From the NCBI RefSeq assembly GCF_001466665.1, contig NZ_KQ758903.1, positions 1,671,684-1,735,683 of the forward strand: a DNA stretch of 64,000 nucleotides. The letters are read 5' to 3'. Below the pieces are notes generated by a model. That model was not told where the DNA came from. It did no database searches and worked only from the letters and a program-made list of their open reading frames with translations. Below are positions 56,332 to 64,000 of the stretch, piece by piece (position 1 is the first letter of the stretch; every line of letters starts with the position of its first letter). The position numbers and the translations under genes were made by a program. Origin of the DNA: Dehalogenimonas alkenigignens (GTDB lineage Bacteria > Chloroflexota > Dehalococcoidia > Dehalococcoidales > Dehalococcoidaceae).

Positions 56332-59307
56332 TCAACCATGTTTCATTAGATCATCGATCGTTCTAGCTACAACGAATCTCGCTGGGTTATCAATAACCGC
56401 AATAGAATCAAAATGTACTTTACCACACTCAATCTTGGCGCTTTCTTTGTCGCGTAAGTCCTCTGTAAAAAGGCTGCCCTTGGTTTCGACCACAAAGTAG
56501 AGACGTTCGGTGTCATCTTTATCAACTAACACAGCCCAGTCCGGGTTGTAGCTGCCCAAGGGAGTCGGGACTTTGAACCAACCAGGAAGTTTGGCGTAGA
56601 CTTTCACGGCTTCATTCTTTTCAAGACCTTCGGCGAAAGTGCGTTCGACGCCGGATGAGCTATAAACGACGTGCTCATAAACCGACTTCTCGGAAGCCAA
56701 CATGTTTTTGAGATACCCGGTCAGTTCTTCTCGTTCAAAGAGCTCCTGAGCGTAATAGTATTCGTTTCCTAGCCGCCGGTATTTTATACCATCCACCAAG
56801 GCCAAACGCTTAGTGTGATTGATCGAATCAGTCGCTAGCTCAATGAACTGCTGAGGATTGTGTTTAAAATCATCCAGACGGCCACTGTTGGTCAAGATGC
56901 GCACCAGACTTCGGCGAGTTAGCTGCGTCTTGTCCTGAAGGTCCGTCAACAGGTCAGGTAATTCGATATCTCTTTCTTCAATTGTGATCGGTGCCGCGGC
57001 AGCCGTTTCCTCCGATAAGACGCCACCTCGACCGATAGCTATGTCGGCCTTACGAATTTGAACTCTCGTCCTAGTAATTGGTGGGCAGTCTGCGAGCGCC
57101 CTTGCACATTCCGTCACCAAGTTATTGTTATCAAAATGCACTCGATAGGTGGTCTTGTGCTTAATGCGATCCCAAAGAGCCTGAAACTCTTCGCTATGAA
57201 GGACAGCCTGACGCGTCTTCACCTGCATACGTTCGTCCGCATTCTTGATATCCAGTTTGCCTGCCAGTTTCCGCAGGATATCCTTTACTTGTGCGAGATG
57301 CGGTTGAAACGGTTCAGGGAGCTCCAGCGTATCCTCTTTTAGCACGATACGCAGGGAGTCCTGAACTTGCCCTTTGGCGTCCACATACCCGGCTTCCTTC
57401 AAATGTAACCAGAGGATTTCGGATTGTGCTACACCAAGCGCCGCAGTTCGTCCATCTTTGTCCATAATCGGGAGAGCGGCGAACTGATGCTTCTCCACGG
57501 TACCAAAACGGATACCGGTGTCCTGCTCAATTTCCTTTTGGAGATTTTCGGCGAACTGCTCATATCCTTCTGTGGCGATGACGGTAAGTGTGTTGATGTC
57601 AAAACCGCGCAGGCGCTCGCCTTGCTGGTTCACGCATAGGCGCAATCCGCGTCCGATTGTCTGGCGACGTTCTCGCTCGGTACCAATATCACGTATGGCG
57701 CAAATCTGGAAGACATTCGGGTTATCCCAGCCTTCCCGCAGTGCGGAGTGAGAAAAGATAAATTTCAGCTTCGTGTCAAGACTTAATAGCTTCTCTTTTT
57801 CCTTCATAATAAGGTTGTAGGCACGTTCAGCATTTTCACGGTTGCCTTGGTTGTTTTCGGCGGTATCTGTCCATGTTCCCTTCTTATCAATGGAAAAATA
57901 ACCGTCGTGTACTTCGGTAGCCTCCGATTCTAAATCCACGTCACGAAAAAGTGTGCGGTATTTCGGTTTTGCGACAGCCTTGCGATATTCTTCTTCGAAC
58001 GTGACGGCATACTTGCCCTTAACCGGTTCGCCATCGTCGTTGTATCTGCGGTAATATTCAACCCTATCGATGAAGAACAAAGTCAGGACTTTGATCCCCT
58101 GCGGTCGCAAGCGTAGTTCCTTGTCCAGATGTTCCTCTATAGTACGGCGAATCATGAGCCGTTTGACTTCATCGCTCGCGATATCCCCGATGACTTCGCC
58201 AGGGCGCAACGGTTTCTCCAAGTTGCTCAGTTCGAGGTATTCGTCGCCGATTTTGCATCCAATGTTTTGTACCAAACAATCCGCATATACAGCTCGGCCT
58301 GCAACCTGCTGAAGATCATCACCCGGCTTGACACTAACTTCTTTCCGACTCACTCCCGTCAGTTCCTGCACGTCAAGTTCGACTCTAGCGGTAAAGAACC
58401 CTCGTTTGTTACTCGTGGATATCAATTTTACGTAACCCCGGTTGTGACCGCCTTCAACCTGGAGGGAGGCTACTTCGATTTGCTTGACTAATTTCCGCTC
58501 ATAAGCGTCGACCGCGTCCAGACGGTACACCATGTGATGCTTATCAACGTGAGTGGCAGAATACCTCAATGTGCTTAGGGGGTTCATGGCTCCCAATGCC
58601 TCTTTGCCGCGCCCCTCCAGGCCACCGTCCACGCTTTGAGGCTCATCCACGATTAGGATCGGCCGGGTAGCCTTGATGAGGTCAATAGGCTTCTCTCCGC
58701 CAGTCTTCTCGCTGTCCTTGTAGAGATTATTCACATCTTTCTTATTGATTGCGCCTACCGTTACCACCATAATCTGGATATGGGGACTGGTCGCAAAATT
58801 CCGCACCTGGCCGAGCTTGCTGGAGTCATAGAGGAAGTATTCAAATGGAGTATTGGCAAAAAGGCTTTGAAAATGCTCTTCAGTTATCTGCAGCGTCTTG
58901 TACACACCCTCTTTAATGGCTACAGACGGGACGACGATGACAAATTTAGTGAAACCATACCGCCGATTCAACTCAAAAATCGTGCGTAGGTAGACATATG
59001 TTTTTCCGGTGCCAGTCTCCATTTCAACCGTGAAATCGCCAGAGGCCAGAATCGGAGATGGTCTGAGACCATTCCGAAGTTGGATATCTCCCAGATTCCT
59101 TAGTATTTCGTCATCCAGGAGTTGGAGACGGTTGCCTATACCTAACTCATTCTCCATTCCTGGCAAGCCCAGTTGATCGGTCGCAATTTCCCGGGTAACG
59201 GTAAACTCAGTACGACAGATTTCTTGGCCGCGGAATAAATCGCATACTGCTTCGATAGCATCATGCTGATAGTCTAGGTTTGGCTCGAATTGAAGTTTCA
59301 TCATCAT
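56332..59307 (-). CDS. res: Type III restriction-like DEAD/DEAH helicase-nuclease (Res)
   Basis: This 991-aa protein pairs with the Mod protein encoded just upstream. Walker A is FTVEMETGTGKTYV (about 92-105), motif II is LIVDEPQSV (about 215), and motif VI is RRQTIGRGLRLCVN. The C-terminal nuclease has YNPDWAVLV and YFVVETKGS, the PD-(D/E)XK catalytic pattern, so cleavage is plausible. The start lies 4 bases after the mod stop, consistent with coupling. Type III R-M enzymes translocate and cut between opposed sites. All catalytic motifs look intact. Confidence 0.93.
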   Translation of the reverse strand: MMMKLQFEPNLDYQHDAIEAVCDLFRGQEICRTEFTVTREIATDQLGLPGMENELGIGNRLQLLDDEILRNLGDIQLRNGLRPSPILASGDFTVEMETGTGKTYVYLRTIFELNRRYGFTKFVIVVPSVAIKEGVYKTLQITEEHFQSLFANTPFEYFLYDSSKLGQVRNFATSPHIQIMVVTVGAINKKDVNNLYKDSEKTGGEKPIDLIKATRPILIVDEPQSVDGGLEGRGKEALGAMNPLSTLRYSATHVDKHHMVYRLDAVDAYERKLVKQIEVASLQVEGGHNRGYVKLISTSNKRGFFTARVELDVQELTGVSRKEVSVKPGDDLQQVAGRAVYADCLVQNIGCKIGDEYLELSNLEKPLRPGEVIGDIASDEVKRLMIRRTIEEHLDKELRLRPQGIKVLTLFFIDRVEYYRRYNDDGEPVKGKYAVTFEEEYRKAVAKPKYRTLFRDVDLESEATEVHDGYFSIDKKGTWTDTAENNQGNRENAERAYNLIMKEKEKLLSLDTKLKFIFSHSALREGWDNPNVFQICAIRDIGTERERRQTIGRGLRLCVNQQGERLRGFDINTLTVIATEGYEQFAENLQKEIEQDTGIRFGTVEKHQFAALPIMDKDGRTAALGVAQSEILWLHLKEAGYVDAKGQVQDSLRIVLKEDTLELPEPFQPHLAQVKDILRKLAGKLDIKNADERMQVKTRQAVLHSEEFQALWDRIKHKTTYRVHFDNNNLVTECARALADCPPITRTRVQIRKADIAIGRGGVLSEETAAAAPITIEERDIELPDLLTDLQDKTQLTRRSLVRILTNSGRLDDFKHNPQQFIELATDSINHTKRLALVDGIKYRRLGNEYYYAQELFEREELTGYLKNMLASEKSVYEHVVYSSSGVERTFAEGLEKNEAVKVYAKLPGWFKVPTPLGSYNPDWAVLVDKDDTERLYFVVETKGSLFTEDLRDKESAKIECGKVHFDSIAVIDNPARFVVARTIDDLMKHG

Positions 59308-59311
59308 GGTT

Positions 59312-61240
59312 TTAGAGACTCCTCACGTTTTCCAGACCATATTGATCGAGAATCGCAGTGAGGTTTGTTTTTGACACGTCGTCAGCGAAGGCACTATCAC
59401 GGAAAACAATTTGGACTTCGCCCGCCGGCGCTAGTTGCTGGTGCCACTCCACGATACCGAGCGAAAGCGGCTCGACTTCGGCGGATGTGATTTGGGTATC
59501 TAGGCAGACAATCAGCGTGCCAGCGCCGATACTATGTACTGTCTTCCCCGCAATGGTTTTATGCTCGATTGGCACAGTTAGGTCAAGCCCGAGCTTTAGC
59601 AGCAACTCGAACAGGATATCCTGCTCAGTACGATCGGTTTTGATGTGTTCAGCATGCGCTTCTAAAGTCGCCGCCAGGTTGTCACGGTCCGGTTCCCATG
59701 CCCGGATATTGCTTGAATCGAGTTTGAACACGCGGAAGCCTAAGTCACCCATAAAAAGGGGGGCCTCGTCTCGTATTTTTTTCGCGGTTCGACGAAGCCG
59801 TTCTTTTGTAAGTTCTGCGATATTGTGTGGCTTCGCAAGCTTGTCACAGAAATTCGCAGCGATTTTTTGGCCATTTTCTTGAGGATTAAGCGCTTCGGGC
59901 AGCTGGATAAGAATATATCGACGCATACCATTATCATTTGCGTTCTGAGCCATGACCGCGTGGCCAGTTGTTCCGGAGCCTGCAAAGAAATCAAGGACAA
60001 CGGCATCTTTATCGGCAAAATCCAATATCCGTTGAACTAAGCGTGTTTGTTTAGGATTGTCGAAAACTTTCTTCTGCTCAAAAAGGGCAAGAACTTCTTT
60101 CGAGCTACTTGTCGGTAAGTCAAACCATATATCGTTAAGTAGAACACTATCAGAAGGTGGAACGTAATGCTCTGGATTTCCATTCGATGAAAGCCTGATG
60201 AAGTCCAAGTCATCATCAATTCGTTCCATATAGTACGTATCAATTTCTTCTTGTGTTATCGCTTCTTCGGTCTTTCCAATTGTTGATAACATCTCTTGAA
60301 AATTACGAACTGCGATTTCACTGCGTGATTGTGACCAACGCCATTGTCCAGTCTCAGGTGTTATCCCGAGAAGTTGGTAGCGCATAGTTGGACGATCAGT
60401 TCCTCGCCAGTGATTATTCCAGCTCCCAGAGCGTGTTTCGTCCAATGGTCTGCGCATTTGTGGGAATCGATAGTCTGAACATTTGGAATATATTAAGATA
60501 AACTCGTATCCACTACCCAATTTGTCCCAGGTGTTAAACTGGGCTTGAACGGACTTCGCTCCCCTCCGAATAACCACCATATTACGGTAGTTCTCTTCTC
60601 CAAAAATGTCATCACACATTTTCCTCAGGTTTGCTATTTCATTATCATCGATGCTAATAAATATCATCCCGTCATCCCTGAGTAAATTCCGAGCCAACCT
60701 CAGGCGCGGATACATCATGTTGAGCCAATCGGTATGCCACCGCCCAGATGCTTCGGTGTTGCTTGTGTTCTTCCGGCCGTCCGATTCCATTTGTCCAGTT
60801 CGCATGAGATAGTTTTTGATGTTGTCCTGAAAATCATCAGGATAAACAAAGTCGCTACCAGTGTTATAGGGCGGATCAATGTAAATTAGCTTCACTTTCC
60901 TGGCATAGCTCTTCTGAAGAAGTTTGAGAACTTCGAGATTGTCGCCTTCTATCATGAGATTTTGTGTAGTTTCCCAGTCAACGCTATCCCCCGGGCACGG
61001 ACGAAGGGTGCCTGAAGAAGGAGTCAAGGCAATTTGGCGGGACCTGCGCTTGCCAAGCCAGTTGAGACCGTATTTCTCCTCGGTTTCATCGACCTTACCG
61101 CCGAGGAGTTGCTTGAGCACGTTGAGATCAACATTGCCCTCTGTGAGGGCTTCAGGGAAAAGGGTTTTTAGCTCGGCGATATTCCATTTGATGATATCAG
61201 TCGATTTGGTTTCGGAATCCTGGGTGGTCAGTTTCTTCAT
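59312..61240 (-). CDS. mod: Type III-like site-specific DNA methyltransferase (Mod)
   Basis: This 642-aa beta-class methyltransferase has the catalytic motif IDPPYNTGSDF (Asp122-Pro-Pro-Tyr125) before the SAM motif VLDFFAGSGTTGHAVM (about residue 410). The order IV...I is typical of Mod. It modifies a short recognition site, probably at adenine. The target recognition domain lies between the two motifs. It is one base after the DUF4391 gene and directly before res. Confidence 0.94.
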   Translation of the reverse strand: MKKLTTQDSETKSTDIIKWNIAELKTLFPEALTEGNVDLNVLKQLLGGKVDETEEKYGLNWLGKRRSRQIALTPSSGTLRPCPGDSVDWETTQNLMIEGDNLEVLKLLQKSYARKVKLIYIDPPYNTGSDFVYPDDFQDNIKNYLMRTGQMESDGRKNTSNTEASGRWHTDWLNMMYPRLRLARNLLRDDGMIFISIDDNEIANLRKMCDDIFGEENYRNMVVIRRGAKSVQAQFNTWDKLGSGYEFILIYSKCSDYRFPQMRRPLDETRSGSWNNHWRGTDRPTMRYQLLGITPETGQWRWSQSRSEIAVRNFQEMLSTIGKTEEAITQEEIDTYYMERIDDDLDFIRLSSNGNPEHYVPPSDSVLLNDIWFDLPTSSSKEVLALFEQKKVFDNPKQTRLVQRILDFADKDAVVLDFFAGSGTTGHAVMAQNANDNGMRRYILIQLPEALNPQENGQKIAANFCDKLAKPHNIAELTKERLRRTAKKIRDEAPLFMGDLGFRVFKLDSSNIRAWEPDRDNLAATLEAHAEHIKTDRTEQDILFELLLKLGLDLTVPIEHKTIAGKTVHSIGAGTLIVCLDTQITSAEVEPLSLGIVEWHQQLAPAGEVQIVFRDSAFADDVSKTNLTAILDQYGLENVRSL

Positions 61241-62008
61241 CTATTCGTCCTTTAGGCTCGCAACGATGGCGGCCAATTCCGTTTCCATCCGCTGGATTTC
61301 AAGATTCAATGTCACGCGGCGGCTAACCTGCTTTTCTTTTTCTGCCTGGGCTCGAAAGAGGCCAATATTATGTTGGATTCGAGTTAATTCATCGAGGCTC
61401 TTACGCAGGTTGGCCGCCTTCACACCGAAGATCGGGCGCACGAATTCGCCGGTTTGGCGGGCAGCCTCCATTGCAGAGACACAGTCGAGCCATCCTTGAT
61501 ATAAGGTAAACAGATTGTGACCGGGCAGACTCGACAATGCCAGACTGGCTAAGAACGCGGATTCGTCACCGGTAAGCTCGTCCGGCTTGAAAGGTGCGGT
61601 GCGGCGTAAATCTTCGATAACGACTTTGCCTATCTCACCTTGAGACCAGCGCTTATGGGCGAGTGAAAGATCGATAGCCTCGTCCTGTGAAGCGACAAGC
61701 ACTACTGGATATGGAATGGCCCGATGGATCAACTCGACAAGGCGGGGCGCTTTGGCGGATACGCGGAGTTTAACCGAGAGAATGGCGATTTCAAGATATT
61801 CGCGAACATCATCCCGAAATGAAGGAACCCCGATATTAGTTGGCTTTAGGGCCGCAACCCAGAAGAGTTCGTCGATGCCATCTTGAATCAGGCGTTTATC
61901 CGCGACAGTTGGGAAATCCTGTTCCAGCAGCAGTTTTTTAGGCACCCGCTGGTCAAGGCGGGCTTCGGATGGTATCGAGAAAGCGTTGATAACCGCGGTC
62001 AAGCTCAT
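61241..62008 (-). CDS. DUF4391 domain protein in an expanded restriction-modification locus
   Basis: This 255-aa protein has the DUF4391 pattern: an N-terminal part with IPSEARLDQRVPKKLLLEQ, the strand region YPVVLVASQDEAIDLSLAHKRW, and a C-terminal coiled-coil-like segment from about 200. Its function is unknown. It overlaps the helicase gene by 4 bp and directly precedes mod, so it is a fixed part of the operon. A link protein between helicase and methyltransferase is possible. Confidence 0.82.
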   Translation of the reverse strand: MSLTAVINAFSIPSEARLDQRVPKKLLLEQDFPTVADKRLIQDGIDELFWVAALKPTNIGVPSFRDDVREYLEIAILSVKLRVSAKAPRLVELIHRAIPYPVVLVASQDEAIDLSLAHKRWSQGEIGKVVIEDLRRTAPFKPDELTGDESAFLASLALSSLPGHNLFTLYQGWLDCVSAMEAARQTGEFVRPIFGVKAANLRKSLDELTRIQHNIGLFRAQAEKEKQVSRRVTLNLEIQRMETELAAIVASLKDE

Positions 62009-64000
62009 TTGCTCGGATTCTCCGGAACCACGACAAGGAACGCGATCACCTCGAAATCATTGATGCCCTGGAATTCGCCTTTGATGGCATACGTACCGCC
62101 TGGTATGAACAGGCTGGCTAGGGCACGTTCTTCTTTTTTCCCGACAATGGAGGCGATGGCCGCCGACAGCAACCCCTGGGCAACTCTCATGTCAAAGCCG
62201 TTTTTGGTTGCCTTTTCATATGCCGAGCAGGAGACGGCATCGGGAAGATCCCGGCCGATACAAAGCCGTTTCAATCGGTCGAGGACCTGGCGGGCTTGCG
62301 TGAACGGAAGCAGAACCGCTCCGTCCTCCCCTACATGAACAACATAGTTGGGTGCAAGCGGATAACCGGGCTCGATGGATTTTAATGCGTTATCGCCGAC
62401 AACTCGCAGACAGAATATGATACCCGGGGGTATAGACGCCTCCCCAACCTCCTGGGAGGTGGTAACCGCCATCGCCCCAAAAGGATAGGTGTCCAGTTTG
62501 CCGGGGTGATCTTTCATGAAATCGGCCAGATCGGTGCGAAAATCGTTGAGAGTGAGGTCGGCGATAGAAACGCCGCTACTGAGGTCTTCGAGGTCAATCA
62601 CCGCGTCTTGTAGCTTGAGGAGCTGCTTGCGGCGGTATTCGAGGTCGTTCATCTGGTTGCCTGACTGATGCTCGATGATGTTCTCTTCTCCGGTAGCTGA
62701 AATATCCAGCAGTACCATACGCCCGCTGACGCGCTGTTCGAGGTTGATATATTCCTCCAACTCCATGTTGGGCCAGAAATTGACCAGCTGGATAACCTCG
62801 TTTGAAGAGCCGATGCGGTCGATACGGCCGAAGCGTTGGATGATGCGAACGGGATTCCAGTGGATATCGTAATTAACGACGGTATCGCAATCCTGGAGAT
62901 TCTGACCTTCGCTGATGCAATCGGTCGCTATTAGTAAATCTATATCGCCCTCGCAGGCGAAGTCTACCGGACGTTCCTTGGAGCGCGGTGAAAAGGCGGT
63001 GATGATGCTGGTGAAATCCTTGCGGAGCCCTGGGAGAGTGGCCTGATTATGGCCAGCACCTGTGACAAGGGCTGACTGCAGCCCCAATTCCTCTTGGGCC
63101 CAACTCGAGAGTTCTTCGTAAAGATAGTGCGCGGTGTCCGCGAAGGCAGTGAACACGATGATCTTCTTATTACCGTGGTTCAGTGGCCGTCTGCATTTAT
63201 TCTCGATCACTTCCCGAAGCGCCTTAAGCTTGGCGTCGCGCGCGGAATCCACCTGCTTGGCGGCCGAAACGAGTGTGGCCAATCGGTTGCGGTCCTCGAT
63301 GAGATCCTGTTTCCAGCGGATCAGGTCAACGTCCTGTAGGAGTACTTTTACTTTCCTTCCGACTAGCAAACTCTCGAATGAAGTGTCGTCCATATCCACA
63401 TCTTCGATATCGATTTCATCGATCGCTCTCTCATGATTGTCAATCTTGGCTAATGTTGCGTTTACGTCTTCGATCTGGCGAGAAACGGTAAGCGCGAACG
63501 AAGTTACGGAACTCTCCATACGTTTGAGAACATTAATACGGAGCAAATGCACCAGGCTCTCTTCCCGGTCGACCTGGCGGAAGAAGCTCTCGCCCCCACG
63601 TATGCGTGTACTGTACTTGGCGTCATAAGCTGCCTGTTTATGTGGTAGTACGTAGCGCAATGGTGCATAGGCGGCGAGTGTGAGACGCCGAATTTCGTCA
63701 TTGATCTCTCGGATCGACCTAAATTCACCCGCGCTGTCGACGTCCGGCTTTATGTTGATCGGTTTTAGCCGTTCCGGGAAACGACCGGTCTCGTCAATGC
63801 CGTAGTATTTTTGTATATGTTTTCGCGAACGAGCAATCGTGAGTAGGTCAAGGAGCTTAAAATAATCGAAACCGAGCATGTCGATAAGCAGCGAAGGCCT
63901 GCGCTTGTTTTCTTCTAGACCCAGCCAACGATTGAATTGGAATTGCGCCTTCCCTACCGTATTCTCGATGCTGGAGATGCCGTGTGTCGATAGCGCCATA
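62005..64000 (-). CDS. SNF2-family helicase (C-terminal two-thirds; 5' end beyond window)
   Basis: An open frame of 664 codons runs to the right edge and continues out of view; the Met at 63999 is probably internal. The C-terminal helicase lobe has KIIVFTAFADTAHYLYEEL, DLLIATDCISEGQNLQ and IIQRFGRIDRIGS (motifs IV-VI), after a region FDYFKLLDLLTIARSRKH typical of SNF2/RapA-like proteins. The ATP-binding lobe should lie outside. It heads the operon with DUF4391, mod and res. Confidence 0.9.
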   Translation of the reverse strand, partial: MALSTHGISSIENTVGKAQFQFNRWLGLEENKRRPSLLIDMLGFDYFKLLDLLTIARSRKHIQKYYGIDETGRFPERLKPINIKPDVDSAGEFRSIREINDEIRRLTLAAYAPLRYVLPHKQAAYDAKYSTRIRGGESFFRQVDREESLVHLLRINVLKRMESSVTSFALTVSRQIEDVNATLAKIDNHERAIDEIDIEDVDMDDTSFESLLVGRKVKVLLQDVDLIRWKQDLIEDRNRLATLVSAAKQVDSARDAKLKALREVIENKCRRPLNHGNKKIIVFTAFADTAHYLYEELSSWAQEELGLQSALVTGAGHNQATLPGLRKDFTSIITAFSPRSKERPVDFACEGDIDLLIATDCISEGQNLQDCDTVVNYDIHWNPVRIIQRFGRIDRIGSSNEVIQLVNFWPNMELEEYINLEQRVSGRMVLLDISATGEENIIEHQSGNQMNDLEYRRKQLLKLQDAVIDLEDLSSGVSIADLTLNDFRTDLADFMKDHPGKLDTYPFGAMAVTTSQEVGEASIPPGIIFCLRVVGDNALKSIEPGYPLAPNYVVHVGEDGAVLLPFTQARQVLDRLKRLCIGRDLPDAVSCSAYEKATKNGFDMRVAQGLLSAAIASIVGKKEERALASLFIPGGTYAIKGEFQGINDFEVIAFLVVVPENPSK

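Noticed and set aside
1-64000. CRISPR arrays or insertion sequences
   Set aside because: No regularly spaced direct repeats with unique spacers and no transposase-like protein were found.

Overview
The window most resembles a chromosome of an organohalide-respiring Dehalococcoidia (Chloroflexota), probably Dehalogenimonas or a close relative. The evidence is a Tat-exported corrinoid/Fe-S reductive dehalogenase at about 28 kb, two unrelated NiFe hydrogenases, a DUF1538/P-II cluster, and a moderately GC-rich base composition with frequent TTG/GTG starts. The genus is inferred from gene content; no 16S gene is present.

Layout. 0-5 kb: end of a monooxygenase-like gene, then a leftward cytoplasmic group-3b-type hydrogenase operon whose electron-transfer subunits are fused to each other and to a response-regulator receiver domain. 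5-12 kb: arginine synthesis (argJ-argB-argD, an unknown alpha/beta-hydrolase-like gene, argG, argH). 12-18 kb: rpmB, then fakA, two fakB/degV paralogs and recG, a neighbourhood like that of Firmicutes. 18-28 kb: sugar dehydrogenase-like protein, argS, an MMPL/RND exporter, an AbrB-type regulator, acyl-CoA dehydrogenase, two DUF1508 proteins, an MFS transporter and CvpA. 28-30 kb: a reductive dehalogenase without a visible rdhB anchor gene. 30-40 kb: zinc-ribbon/LemA/HtpX cluster, DEAD-box helicase, third degV, MarR/EmrB efflux pair with a clear operator palindrome, two-component system, tRNA-Arg(CCU). 40-49 kb: heme-type membrane protein candidate, lipoprotein serpin, GT-C-like membrane enzyme, DUF1538-DUF1538-P-II, then a periplasmic uptake hydrogenase operon that begins with a diheme c-type cytochrome lipoprotein, followed by hupS, hupL and hupD.

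49.5-53.6 kb: a 1173-residue secreted SdrD-B-repeat surface protein. Its 5' leader carries two tandem structured RNA elements that I identify as cyclic di-GMP-II riboswitches, each followed by its own terminator hairpin. The 3' strand of each aptamer overlaps the 5' arm of its terminator, which predicts that c-di-GMP turns the adhesin on. I regard this as the best regulatory find in the window.

53.8-64 kb: a leftward accessory/defence island. It holds an SNF2-type helicase (cut by the window end), a DUF4391 protein, a type III-like Mod methyltransferase and Res helicase-nuclease, then AT-rich cargo: an unknown 151-aa protein, a 62-aa Cys-rich protein, a three-Cys Gp37/Gp68 (DUF5131) protein and its TcmP partner.

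Working together, the periplasmic Hup hydrogenase and the reductive dehalogenase would be the two ends of hydrogen-dependent dehalorespiration. The group-3b enzyme would balance H2 and NAD(P)H in the cytoplasm. A 10-bp motif (GTACTAATAC) lies upstream of both hydrogenase operons in the same orientation, with a shorter version upstream of rdhA. This hints at shared control but rests on few sites.
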